From the NCBI GenBank assembly GCA_963842795.1, contig CAWJHV010000040.1, positions 186,001 to 250,000 on the forward strand: a stretch of 64,000 bases of DNA. The letters run 5' to 3'. Shown here piece by piece: positions 25,969 through 33,972 of this stretch. The DNA is from WHSW01 sp963842795 (GTDB taxonomy: Bacteria > Actinomycetota > Thermoleophilia > Solirubrobacterales > 70-9). The notes beneath the pieces were generated by a model. It saw only the letters and a program-made list of their open reading frames with translations, was not told the DNA's origin and did not search any database. The position numbers and the translations under genes were made by a program. Every line of letters starts with the position of its first letter. The first letter of the stretch is position 1.

Positions 25969-27321
25969 ATGGCTGATCCGGACGGACGCAGGCGGAGCCG
26001 TTCCGGCCAGCTGCGCGACGCTGCGATCTGGGGAGTAGCACTGGGCGCTGGGTCCGGCGCCGTCCTGGGCGCTGCAATCGACGGGATTGGGGCCGGCGTT
26101 GGCGCCCTGATCGGTGCCGCCGTGTACGCGCCCGCCGAGGTGATCACCACGATGAACAGGCACGCCGGCGAGATCAAGCCGCTCTGGCAGCGCATCTTCG
26201 CCAGCGCTCTGCTGATGGCGCTGTTCGGCTGGTTGCTGGGGCTGATCTACGGCCCCGACGAGGTCCTGCTCACCGCGATCATCACCGGTGCACTCCTCGG
26301 TCTGCTCGGTCTACGCCCGGGGAAGGCGGCCCTCGGGCTCCTGATCGGAGTCGCTCTGGGAGTCCTGTTCCAAGCTCTCGACGCCGGCCTCGAATCTGCG
26401 CTCGTGGCAGCGGCAGTGGCGATCGTCTATCGCGTGGCCGCCGCAATCGCCTACCGCGGTCGTCCCCTGGTCCGCGTGATGGCCGAGGAGGTACCGGCGG
26501 AGGAGCTGCGGTATGTCGTGCCCTTCGAGGCGCGCTCGCGGTACGTCGGCGCCGATTACGTCGAGCAGCTCGCGAAGATCCGGGGCGGCACCTTCCGCCG
26601 CAATCCGCCCGACGTCGGAATTCTCGCCTCGCTCGACGGCTTGAACGGGCCTACCTTCGACGCGGACCGGGTGCACCCGCTGATCCGCGAGTTCTACGAG
26701 CACACCAGCCGTTTCAAGCTCTCGATCATTCCCGAGTGGCGGCGCTGGATGAAGCCCGGGTACGAGGTCTTCAAGTTGCTGGTCGCGCAGCCGCTCGGGC
26801 AGGCCGCGATCCCGTCGAACATCGAAGAGGCCCAGCGCGGAATGGTCAGCACGATCGACACGATTGCCTGGGACGGCAACGAGGCCATCGACATCCGGGG
26901 CTGGATCCGGACCTACGCGGACTCGGGCAAGCCGATCTACGTCGGCATCTACACGAGCTTCAGGCACGAGGGCCGCGGCTATGTGAGCGTCGGTTTCCCG
27001 ATCCCGAGCGCCAACTTCACCGCCACCCTGCTCCCCCAGAACGCCGGTGAGCACGACTTCGAACTGACGTCGCGAACCGAGCTTCCATTTACGGGCCACT
27101 ACCTGAGCTCCGTCGACAGCGAGAGAGACGCATTGACCGTTCTCAAGCTGCTCTATTTCCAGGAGAACATCTTCGTCTACGTCGCCGAAGGCGAGCTGAA
27201 GACAGACCACAGCTTCTACCTGGCCGGACAGCGATTCCTCAACCTTCACTACGAGATCGAGCGCCTTGCCGTGGCCACCCAGACCGACACGGCAAACGTG
27301 CCGGAGGCTGGTGATCGATGA
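25969..27321 (+). CDS. Large membrane-anchored protein of unknown function
   Basis: A 450-aa protein. The first ~160 residues hold several hydrophobic, Gly/Ala-rich segments (VALGAGSGAVLGAAIDGIG, ALLMALFGWLLGLIYG, AIITGALLGLLGL, AALGLLIGVALGVLF, ALVAAAVAIVYRV), probably 4-5 membrane helices; the rest is a soluble cytoplasmic-looking domain with FYEHTSRFKLSIIPEWRRWM and a strand-rich end. No family recognised. ATG 25969 is chosen over 25924 because the first 15 residues of the longer form are of low complexity. It overlaps the hydrolase at 27318 by ATGA. Confidence 0.65.
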   Translation: MADPDGRRRSRSGQLRDAAIWGVALGAGSGAVLGAAIDGIGAGVGALIGAAVYAPAEVITTMNRHAGEIKPLWQRIFASALLMALFGWLLGLIYGPDEVLLTAIITGALLGLLGLRPGKAALGLLIGVALGVLFQALDAGLESALVAAAVAIVYRVAAAIAYRGRPLVRVMAEEVPAEELRYVVPFEARSRYVGADYVEQLAKIRGGTFRRNPPDVGILASLDGLNGPTFDADRVHPLIREFYEHTSRFKLSIIPEWRRWMKPGYEVFKLLVAQPLGQAAIPSNIEEAQRGMVSTIDTIAWDGNEAIDIRGWIRTYADSGKPIYVGIYTSFRHEGRGYVSVGFPIPSANFTATLLPQNAGEHDFELTSRTELPFTGHYLSSVDSERDALTVLKLLYFQENIFVYVAEGELKTDHSFYLAGQRFLNLHYEIERLAVATQTDTANVPEAGDR

Positions 27322-28166
27322 TCGCCCGAGGGTCAATGTCCACCGTCGTCCTGATCCACGGCCTCTGGATGACCCCGCTGAGCTGGCAAGGCTGGAAGGA
27401 GCGGTTCGAGAGCCGGGGTCACGCAGTGCTCGCGCCGGGTTGGCCCGGGGTCGACGACCGCAACGTGGAGGAGATCCGTCAAGACCCCTCCGCGCTGGAG
27501 GACCTGGGCATCGGTGAGATCGCTGATCACTACGACGCGATCGTCCGCGGCCTCGACGAGCCCCCGATCATCATGGGTCACTCCTTCGGCGGGCTGGTCA
27601 CACAGATCCTGCTCGATCGCGGCTTGGGGTCTGCCGGAGTCGGCATCGCCGCCTCGCCGTTCCGCGGGATCCTCGGGCTCCCGTACTCAACGGTGCGGGT
27701 AGCGATGGCCGGGGGCCTGAAGAACCCGTTCGGAAAGAGCAAGACGGTGATGCTCACGCCGAAGCAGTTCAACTACGCATTCACCAACACGCTCAACACC
27801 CACGAGGCCTGGGACGTCTACGAGCATCTGCCGATTCCCGGCCCGGCCCGGACCCTGTTCCAGGCAGCGTTCGCGAACGTCAACCCTCACTCCGTCACCA
27901 AGGTGAACTACAGGAACGATGATCGGGCGCCGCTCCTTCTCATCGCACCCGGCAAGGACCACATCATTCCGGAGTCGACGTCGAAGGCGGCGTTCAAGCT
28001 GCAGAGCAAGTCAAAGGCGAAGACGGAACTCAAGGAGTACCCGAGCCGCAGTCATTACATCGTCGGCGAACCGGGCTGGGAGGAGGTCGCCGACCACGCC
28101 CTCGGGTGGGCCGAGCAGAACTCGAGGTCAACCGCCTCGCCGAACGGCGGCCAGCGGCGGCCGTAG
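27318..28166 (+). CDS. Alpha/beta hydrolase
   Basis: A 282-aa alpha/beta hydrolase related to that at 17647. The HG motif is in VVLIHGLWMTPLSWQGW, the nucleophile Ser89 in MGHSFGG, the acid in LLIAPGKDHIIP and the His in SRSHYIVG. ATG 27318 overlaps the previous stop (ATGA), implying coupling to the membrane protein gene; an internal ATG at 27336 is possible. Substrate unknown. Confidence 0.86.
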   Translation: MIARGSMSTVVLIHGLWMTPLSWQGWKERFESRGHAVLAPGWPGVDDRNVEEIRQDPSALEDLGIGEIADHYDAIVRGLDEPPIIMGHSFGGLVTQILLDRGLGSAGVGIAASPFRGILGLPYSTVRVAMAGGLKNPFGKSKTVMLTPKQFNYAFTNTLNTHEAWDVYEHLPIPGPARTLFQAAFANVNPHSVTKVNYRNDDRAPLLLIAPGKDHIIPESTSKAAFKLQSKSKAKTELKEYPSRSHYIVGEPGWEEVADHALGWAEQNSRSTASPNGGQRRP

Positions 28167-28183
28167 CTTCCTACTCGGGTTGT

Positions 28184-28753
28184 TCATCGCTGCATCCTTG
28201 GGTCGTAGGTGGGGTCGGGATAGGTGGGTGGGCAGCCGTGATCGATCGCTTCCGGGCGCAGTTCGAAGTGCCAGGGCTCGTTGCCGTAGATCTGACAGAG
28301 CCCGTACTCGGCGCCGTGTGCGGACAGCCACGCCGTGGCATCGGAGGGCCCGACGTCGATCGCGTCCCCCGACACGTGAGGAGACGTCTCCGGGGTGGCC
28401 ACCCACCGGGCGGCCTCCTCCTCTGAGCCGTACTTCGAGATCGCGTCCTCGAGCAGTTTTTCCTGACGCTCCGAGGAACGCCAGCCAGTGTTGACCGAGA
28501 ACTCAACCCCATCGCCGGCAGCGTCCGTCTCGGCTTGGCGTAGGGCACCCAGTAGCGCTGGTTCCAGGTTTGCTATGGCCCGACGCGGACCATGGTGCTC
28601 GCTGCGAGCGGCGTCACCTGGGCCTGACGCGTTGGAGGACGAGGCCAACGACTGGTAGCCGAGCGCGATCGCCACGACTAAGAGGCCGGCCAGGAAGATC
28701 CCGGGAATCCGTGCTGGTTGGCGGTAGGTCTTGTAGCTCATGCCGCCAGTCAA
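28184..28753 (-). CDS. D-Ala-D-Ala carboxypeptidase (VanY-like, peptidase M15)
   Basis: A 189-aa membrane-anchored M15 peptidase. An N-terminal helix (GIFLAGLLVVAIALGYQ) anchors an extracytoplasmic domain. The zinc-site pattern is complete: SPHVSGDAIDVG gives His126 and Asp133, and NEPWHFE gives His162. VanY-type enzymes trim the terminal D-Ala of peptidoglycan peptides. It is divergent from an OmpR-type regulator and a histidine kinase, the arrangement seen in glycopeptide-resistance-like loci. No vanHAX genes are present. Confidence 0.88.
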   Translation of the reverse strand: MTGGMSYKTYRQPARIPGIFLAGLLVVAIALGYQSLASSSNASGPGDAARSEHHGPRRAIANLEPALLGALRQAETDAAGDGVEFSVNTGWRSSERQEKLLEDAISKYGSEEEAARWVATPETSPHVSGDAIDVGPSDATAWLSAHGAEYGLCQIYGNEPWHFELRPEAIDHGCPPTYPDPTYDPRMQR

Positions 28754-28827
28754 GGCGGCCCGGCGTTGCCAGCGCGTATGCGGTTTTCGATACGCCGGCG
28801 ATATGCGCCAGCTCGTAGCCTCGGACC

Positions 28828-29523
28828 ATGCGCGTGTTGATCGTTGAGGACGAACCCTTCATGGCGGAAGCCATCCGCGATGGCCTACGCCTCGAGGCGA
28901 TCGCGGCCGACATCGCGGGCGACGGCGACACCGCCCTGGAGTTGCTGAGCGTCAACGCCTACGACATCGCTGTCCTCGACCGAGACATCCCCGGACCTAC
29001 CGGCGACGAGGTCGCCACACGGATCGTCGCCTCCGACAGCGGCATGCCGATCCTCATGCTCACGGCAGCCGACCGTCTGGACGACAAGACCACCGGGTTC
29101 GAGCTCGGCGCCGACGACTACCTCACGAAGCCGTTCGAACTCAAAGAGCTCGTGCTCCGTCTCAGAGCGCTCGACCGCAGGCGCGCCCACAACAGGCCAC
29201 CCGTGCGAGAGATCGCGGGTCTGCGGCTGGATCCGTTTCGCCGCGAGGTCTACCGCGACGGCCGCTACGTCGCGCTGACGCGCAAGCAGTTCGCGGTACT
29301 CGAAGTCCTCATGGCCGCCGAAGGCGGTGTCGTCAGCGCCGAAGGGCTACTCGAGCGAGCATGGGATGAGAACGCAGACCCGTTCACCAACGCCGTGCGC
29401 ATCACGGTCTCGGCATTGCGCAAACGGCTCGGCGAGCCCTGGATCATCGCCACCGTGGCCGGCGCCGGCTACCGCATCGACACTCGGCCAGACAGCGGGC
29501 GTGGGGATGAAGGCCGTGGATAG
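28828..29523 (+). CDS. OmpR/PhoB-family response regulator (VanR-like)
   Basis: A 231-aa two-domain regulator. The receiver domain has the acidic pair in VEDEPF, the phosphoacceptor Asp51 in IAVLDRDIPGPTG and the conserved Lys in YLTKPFELKEL. The C-terminal winged helix includes YVALTRKQFAVLEVLMA and the TNAVRITVSALRKRLG recognition region. It is followed by its kinase with overlapping ends and is divergent from VanY, so VanY is the obvious candidate target. Confidence 0.93.
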   Translation: MRVLIVEDEPFMAEAIRDGLRLEAIAADIAGDGDTALELLSVNAYDIAVLDRDIPGPTGDEVATRIVASDSGMPILMLTAADRLDDKTTGFELGADDYLTKPFELKELVLRLRALDRRRAHNRPPVREIAGLRLDPFRREVYRDGRYVALTRKQFAVLEVLMAAEGGVVSAEGLLERAWDENADPFTNAVRITVSALRKRLGEPWIIATVAGAGYRIDTRPDSGRGDEGRG

Positions 29524-30637
29524 AGCGCCTGGCATGAGCGTTCGCCTCAAGCTCACCCTCAGCTACGCCGGCCTCGTCATGCTCGCCGGTGCCCTGCTGC
29601 TCGCCGTCGTCTGGGTGTTCCTCCTGCGCTACGTACCCGAGGTCCTGATGGGACCCGGCCCCGTCGGTCCCGACCGCTCCGACCTCCTGGACGCTTTCGT
29701 TCCGAAGGCGGCCATCATGCTGGCCTTCCTGCTCGTTTTCGCCCTCCTGGGCGGGTGGCTTCTCGCCGGCCACATGCTCGCCCCCCTGACTCGCATCACG
29801 AACGCCACGCGCCTGGCCGCGACCGGGTCGCTCTCCCACCGGATCCAGTTGGAAGGCCGTCAAGACGAGTTCCGCGAACTCGCCGACGCCTTCGACACCA
29901 TGCTCGCGCGCCTCGAAGCACAGGTCGCCGAACAGCAGAGGTTCGCAGCCAATGCTTCCCACGAACTGCGCACCCCGCTGGCGGTCACCCAGACGCTCCT
30001 CGACGTGGCCCGCAGCGATCCGAATCGCGACAGCGGCGAGCTCGTCGCACGCCTCAGCGTCGTCAACACCCGAGCGATCGACCTCACCGAAGCACTGCTC
30101 CTGCTCAGCCGCGCCGACCAGCGGTCCTTCGCCCGAGACGACGTCGACCTGTCGCTCATAGCGGAGGAAGCCACCGAAACGCTCCTCGCCCTCGCTGAAG
30201 AACGCGGCCTCACCATCGAGACGTCCGGCGACGTGGCGCCCACCGTCGGCTCACACTCGCTTCTCTTGCAGATGGCCACGAACCTGGTGCACAACGCGAT
30301 CGTCCACAACCTGCCTGAGCAGGGCGCCGTGTGGGTCACGACCAGCGTTCACCCCGAGACGGTGACGCTCGCGGTCGAAAACACCGGCACAGAGCTCCCC
30401 CCACAATTGGTTGCCACGCTTGTCGAGCCGTTTCAGCGCGGCACCGAACGCATACGCACCGACCACGCGGGTATCGGCCTCGGCCTGGCAATTGTCAAGA
30501 GCATCACCCAGGCCCACAACGGAACTCTCACCCTCACCCCCCGGGCCGCTGGGGGGCTCCGCGTCACGGTGCAGCTACCGGCCGCGCCACCGCTCGTTGG
30601 CGGAAATCAATTCGACGGCACCGCGACACAGCGGTAG
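29507..30637 (+). CDS. Sensor histidine kinase (VanS-like)
   Basis: A 376-aa HK. Helix 1 covers ~16-41, helix 2 ~68-91, with a short periplasmic loop (YVPEVLMGPGPVG) between; a HAMP segment follows. The H-box is ASHELRTPLAVTQ, the N-box NLVHNAIVHNLPE, and the G-box GIGLGLAIVKS. The start is 29507 or 29534 (MSVRLKLTLSYAG); both are in frame and overlap or abut the regulator stop. The short sensing loop is VanS-like in proportion, but the stimulus is unknown. Confidence 0.92.
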   Translation: MKAVDRAPGMSVRLKLTLSYAGLVMLAGALLLAVVWVFLLRYVPEVLMGPGPVGPDRSDLLDAFVPKAAIMLAFLLVFALLGGWLLAGHMLAPLTRITNATRLAATGSLSHRIQLEGRQDEFRELADAFDTMLARLEAQVAEQQRFAANASHELRTPLAVTQTLLDVARSDPNRDSGELVARLSVVNTRAIDLTEALLLLSRADQRSFARDDVDLSLIAEEATETLLALAEERGLTIETSGDVAPTVGSHSLLLQMATNLVHNAIVHNLPEQGAVWVTTSVHPETVTLAVENTGTELPPQLVATLVEPFQRGTERIRTDHAGIGLGLAIVKSITQAHNGTLTLTPRAAGGLRVTVQLPAAPPLVGGNQFDGTATQR

Positions 30638-30954
30638 ATCAGCTGTGTCATCTCCTCCGCCAGGTCCGAGCGCGCCCTCCGATCGCCGACCGTGATGACG
30701 TCTGCGGGACCGTCGAAAACCGTGAGGACGTGCAGCTGCTGATCACGATCCTCGAAGAGATCGCCGGTCAGTTCGATTCCGTTGCTCTTGACGCCCGGTT
30801 CGAGCAGATAGCCGGCCAGCTCCGGGGCCGTCGGCAGCCGTCGCTGGTCCGTGCCGCAATCTCGAACAGCCTTGATGTACGGGTCGAAGGCGTCCACCCG
30901 GGTGACGCGCTCCGCGCGCCCGCGGACCCTGCTGAGGAGCTGGCCGGCGTTCAA
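30607..30954 (-). CDS. Unknown 115-aa protein, TTG start coupled to upstream gene
   Basis: The TTG at 30954 overlaps the stop of the exported propeller gene (TTGA), so translational coupling is likely. The protein is soluble, with AFDPYIKAVRDCGTD, PTAPELAGYLLEPG and a strand-rich middle (GIELTGDLFEDRDQQLHVL). It overlaps the convergent kinase gene by 31 bases. No family recognised. Supporting evidence is codon-frame openness and the tight overlap, so confidence is moderate. Confidence 0.5.
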   Translation of the reverse strand: MNAGQLLSRVRGRAERVTRVDAFDPYIKAVRDCGTDQRRLPTAPELAGYLLEPGVKSNGIELTGDLFEDRDQQLHVLTVFDGPADVITVGDRRARSDLAEEMTQLIYRCVAVPSN

Positions 30955-32804
30955 AATGGTCCCCAGTCCGGGTCGATGTCGTGACCGGGCACGGCGTATC
31001 CCGGGCTCGTGACGTCCTGCAACCCGGTTCCGTTGAGGTTGACGACCCAGAGGTCGTATCCGCCGCGCAGGCTGTGGAAGAGAATCCGCTTGCTGTTCGG
31101 TGACCACGTCGGCTCGACGTCGGGCTCCGGGTGGGGCGCCGGCTGGAGTGGGAAGGGGAACTCCAGGTGCTGGAGGATGATCTCGGCCTGCTGGTCCGGC
31201 TCGCCCGGGCCGCCCCCCACCCCGGCGTCCCAGGCCAGAAACTCCCCGTCCGGGGATAGCTCCGGATGGTCGTCGTGGACCTCGTTGCCCGTGAGCTGAA
31301 CAAATCCCGACCCGTCGGGTTTGATCGAGCAGAGCTCGAGGTCGCCGAGGTCGATGGTCCGGGCGAAATAGATGCTCTGTCCGTCGGGTGCCCAGGCGGG
31401 GTTGGCGTCGTACGGGGAAGGGGTCAGCTGCTGAACCTCGGAGCCGTTGGCCTTCATCGTGTGCAGGATTCCGTCGCGCACGAACGCGATCCGCTTGCCA
31501 TCGGGCGACCAGGCGGGCTCGACGTCGTCGGCCCCGTTGCCTTGGGTCAGATTCTTGTAGCCGTTTCCGGTGTGGCCGATCTTGGCGATGTCGTAGTCGA
31601 CGCCTCCGCTCTCGAAGACCTGGTAGGCGAGTTGCAGTCCGGTCGGGGACCACGACGGATGGCGTCCGCCGAACGGGGTGACCTTCTCGTTTTCAGCGGG
31701 CAGATCGCCGGGGGCGCCGATCTCGAGGCGCCACACCGACTCGTTGCCGGCCGAGAATGGCCCGTGCGCATAGGCGATCGGCGGGCCGTACGGGATCGCC
31801 TGCGCCAAGCTTGCCTCGCGCAGCTTCCTGGGCGAAGGCTTCTTCCTCACCACGAGGGTGTCGATGCCCGCACCGCCGGCGACAGCTTCGGCAGACGAAC
31901 CGGGAACGAGCCTGTCCCCGCCACGACCGCCTCCCAGTCGGTCGTGGCCGATTCCTCCGACGAGCGTGTCCCTGTCGACACTCCCGGCAAGAGCGTCGTC
32001 GCCCGAGTCTCCGAGGAGCACATCCCGCCCGTTGCCGCCAACGATGCGGTCCTCGCCGATCCCGCCGATGAGGACGTCGCTCCGCCCACCACCGATCAGC
32101 CTGTCGTCGCCACCCAACCCGTAGACCACGGCGTCCTCCCGGCCGCTGACCTCGAGCACGTCGTTGCCTTCCGTGCCGACGATCAGGCCGGGCCGGTGCA
32201 GCGGAGCGCTCGCGGGACCGTCTGGCACGAACCCCGCCTCCACTTGCGCGTCGGCGTCGAGCGTCAAGGCGCAACTGGGCGCCGCCCCGCTGCACCCCCC
32301 TCGCCAGCCGGCGAAGCGAAACCCCGGGTGCGGGGTGCCTGTGAGCGTGATCTGCGTTCCAACCCCCAAGGTCTCGCTGCAGTCGCTGCCGCAGTCGATC
32401 CCGGCGGGCGCGCTCGTGACGACGCCGCCCCCGTACACACTCACCTCGAGGCGTTGGCTGCCCGGTGGCGGAGTGGCGGGACGAAACTGCGCCGTGACTC
32501 GCCGGTCCGCGGACATGGTCACCGAGCATGGCCCGGCACCTGAGCAGTCGCCGCCCCAACCCGCGGGCTCGTACCCCGGCTGGGGCACCGCGGAGAGATC
32601 GACGCGCGTACCGGCCGGATAGACCTCGGTGCAGTCAGTGCCGCACTCGATGCCCTGACCGACGACGGTTCCCGGCCCCGCGACGAGCACCGACAGCCGG
32701 TGGCGCGGTGGGGCCTGCGCAGACGCCGGCGCCGCCGCCCCCGCGAGCACAAGCGTGGCGAGGACGCCGACCCCCGCGGGACCAATCGTCTTGCCCCAGC
32801 GCAT
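30951..32804 (-). CDS. Exported fusion: two InlB-like repeats, RTX repeats, PD40 propeller
   Basis: A 617-aa exported protein with a signal peptide (GVGVLATLVLAGAAAPASA). Residues ~30-185 hold two copies of a ~70-aa bacterial repeat domain (GPGTVVGQGIECGTDC ... VTAQF and GGGVVTSAPAGIDCGSDC ... VEAGF). A run of RTX-type GG-x-G-x-D repeats follows (LIGGGRSDVLIGG, LLGDSGDDALAGS). The C-terminal part is a TolB/PD40 propeller (WSPTGLQLAYQ, WSPDGKRIAFV, WAPDGQSIYFA, LSPDGEFLAWD, WSPNSKRILFH). A combined calcium-binding and propeller role at the cell surface is inferred. The start is ATG 32804; the frame is open further upstream. Confidence 0.85.
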   Translation of the reverse strand: MRWGKTIGPAGVGVLATLVLAGAAAPASAQAPPRHRLSVLVAGPGTVVGQGIECGTDCTEVYPAGTRVDLSAVPQPGYEPAGWGGDCSGAGPCSVTMSADRRVTAQFRPATPPPGSQRLEVSVYGGGVVTSAPAGIDCGSDCSETLGVGTQITLTGTPHPGFRFAGWRGGCSGAAPSCALTLDADAQVEAGFVPDGPASAPLHRPGLIVGTEGNDVLEVSGREDAVVYGLGGDDRLIGGGRSDVLIGGIGEDRIVGGNGRDVLLGDSGDDALAGSVDRDTLVGGIGHDRLGGGRGGDRLVPGSSAEAVAGGAGIDTLVVRKKPSPRKLREASLAQAIPYGPPIAYAHGPFSAGNESVWRLEIGAPGDLPAENEKVTPFGGRHPSWSPTGLQLAYQVFESGGVDYDIAKIGHTGNGYKNLTQGNGADDVEPAWSPDGKRIAFVRDGILHTMKANGSEVQQLTPSPYDANPAWAPDGQSIYFARTIDLGDLELCSIKPDGSGFVQLTGNEVHDDHPELSPDGEFLAWDAGVGGGPGEPDQQAEIILQHLEFPFPLQPAPHPEPDVEPTWSPNSKRILFHSLRGGYDLWVVNLNGTGLQDVTSPGYAVPGHDIDPDWGPF

Positions 32805-32832
32805 GCCGGCGCCGCTCACGCGGGGTCGGCCA

Positions 32833-33642
32833 TCAGCGCGCCTGGGACGTGCGGGCGCGGCGCATGACCAGATTGCCCCGGACGGAGCCGCCGATGTGGA
32901 GGTTGTTCGTGCATGCCGCGGTCTCGCCCGGGCCGTCGATCCCAACCTCGGCGGTGTCGGTCGGGATGTTCGGGTTGTTCGGATCGACCCCGCCGTCGGT
33001 GAGGCGCCAGTCGATGATGTATCCGCGCTCGCCGCCGCAGGTGGCGAGGCCGGAGCCCTGGTGGATTCCTCCGCGGCGGGCCGCGCCCCTGCCGATCGCG
33101 CAGCTCGAGGTGGTGATCTCGTCGAGCACGTAGCGATCGCGCCCAGCCCGGATCGCGAGGCCGGCGGGCGGATCAGGCTGCGGGTTGAAGCCGCCGTCCT
33201 CGCCCGGACACGGCAGGAGCGCCCGCACGTGGGCCCGCGTGCCGTCGTTCCCCGCGACCCACCCGCCGCCGCGCATCTCGATCGGCTTCACGTGCGGTCC
33301 GAAGGCGGCCGCAGACGCCGCGGAGGAGTCGGGGCCGGTCGCCTGATCGACGATGTCCTGCGCCGCTGCCACTTGTGCCCGCGCACGATTGATCAGTTCG
33401 ACCGCGCGCGCGCGGCGTAGGTCGAACCGCTCCTGGACCCGCGGCGGAGTGCCAACGTCGGTCTGTGAGGCGAGCACGAGGGCCTCCGCCTTCTCCAGCG
33501 CGCCGTCCGCCTGCTCGAGCCGTGGGTCGGCTGCGTACACCGCCGCAACGAACCCGACGCTGAGGGCGACGCCGAGGGCGGCGACGAGCTTCACCTGGCT
33601 CAAACGTAGGCGCAGCCGCGTTTTCTCTCTTGAGGCCTTCAT
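32833..33642 (-). CDS. Exported protein with NPQPDPP motif
   Basis: A 269-aa exported protein. The start at 33642 is chosen because AAAGGA lies six bases upstream. A signal peptide (VKLVAALGVALSVGFVAAVYA) is followed by a helical part (AVELINRARAQVAAAQDIV) and a C-terminal region with GFNPQPDPPAGLAIRAG, four to five cysteines and TNNLHIGGSVRGNL. The NPQPDPP motif is seen in other uncharacterised actinobacterial exported proteins. Function unknown. It precedes the RTX/propeller gene on the same strand by 28 bases. Confidence 0.68.
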   Translation of the reverse strand: MKASREKTRLRLRLSQVKLVAALGVALSVGFVAAVYAADPRLEQADGALEKAEALVLASQTDVGTPPRVQERFDLRRARAVELINRARAQVAAAQDIVDQATGPDSSAASAAAFGPHVKPIEMRGGGWVAGNDGTRAHVRALLPCPGEDGGFNPQPDPPAGLAIRAGRDRYVLDEITTSSCAIGRGAARRGGIHQGSGLATCGGERGYIIDWRLTDGGVDPNNPNIPTDTAEVGIDGPGETAACTNNLHIGGSVRGNLVMRRARTSQAR

Positions 33643-33717
33643 TTGCATTCCTTTCTAGGCGCGACCGACATCCCTTGCGAGTCTCATTGCGCGGGTTCCA
33701 CTCCGCATCGGGGGCCT

Positions 33718-33927
33718 CTACGTATCTTTGGCTTGCCGGCCCTCCACCGGAACCGGCCAGGCGCCCTGGAGCGTCTGCCGGCCGCCTCTCAGCGCGCGCT
33801 CGAGCGCGACCGCCAGCTCGAGCCATCCGTCGAAGCGCCGAGAGGCGTCACCGTCGAGCCGCACGCGGCCCGCGATTGGCTCGGCGTCGAGCTCGAGCTC
33901 TAGCTCGACATGGCGGTGCCGGTTCAT
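33718..33927 (-). CDS. Small beta-strand-rich protein
   Basis: A 69-aa protein, opening MNRHRHVELELELDAEPIAG and containing RFDGWLELAVALERALRGG. Alternating charged/aliphatic strands followed by a helix suggest a compact fold. Its C-terminal KDT-stop codons lie in a 14-base sequence identical to that at the end of the LAL regulator (33973-33986). It is between LAL regulator 3 and the exported protein, 45 bases after the former. No family recognised. Confidence 0.5.
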   Translation of the reverse strand: MNRHRHVELELELDAEPIAGRVRLDGDASRRFDGWLELAVALERALRGGRQTLQGAWPVPVEGRQAKDT

Positions 33928-33972
33928 GCCTGTGACTCTCGCGGCTCGTCGAGCTCACCGCGTCGGAGGTGA

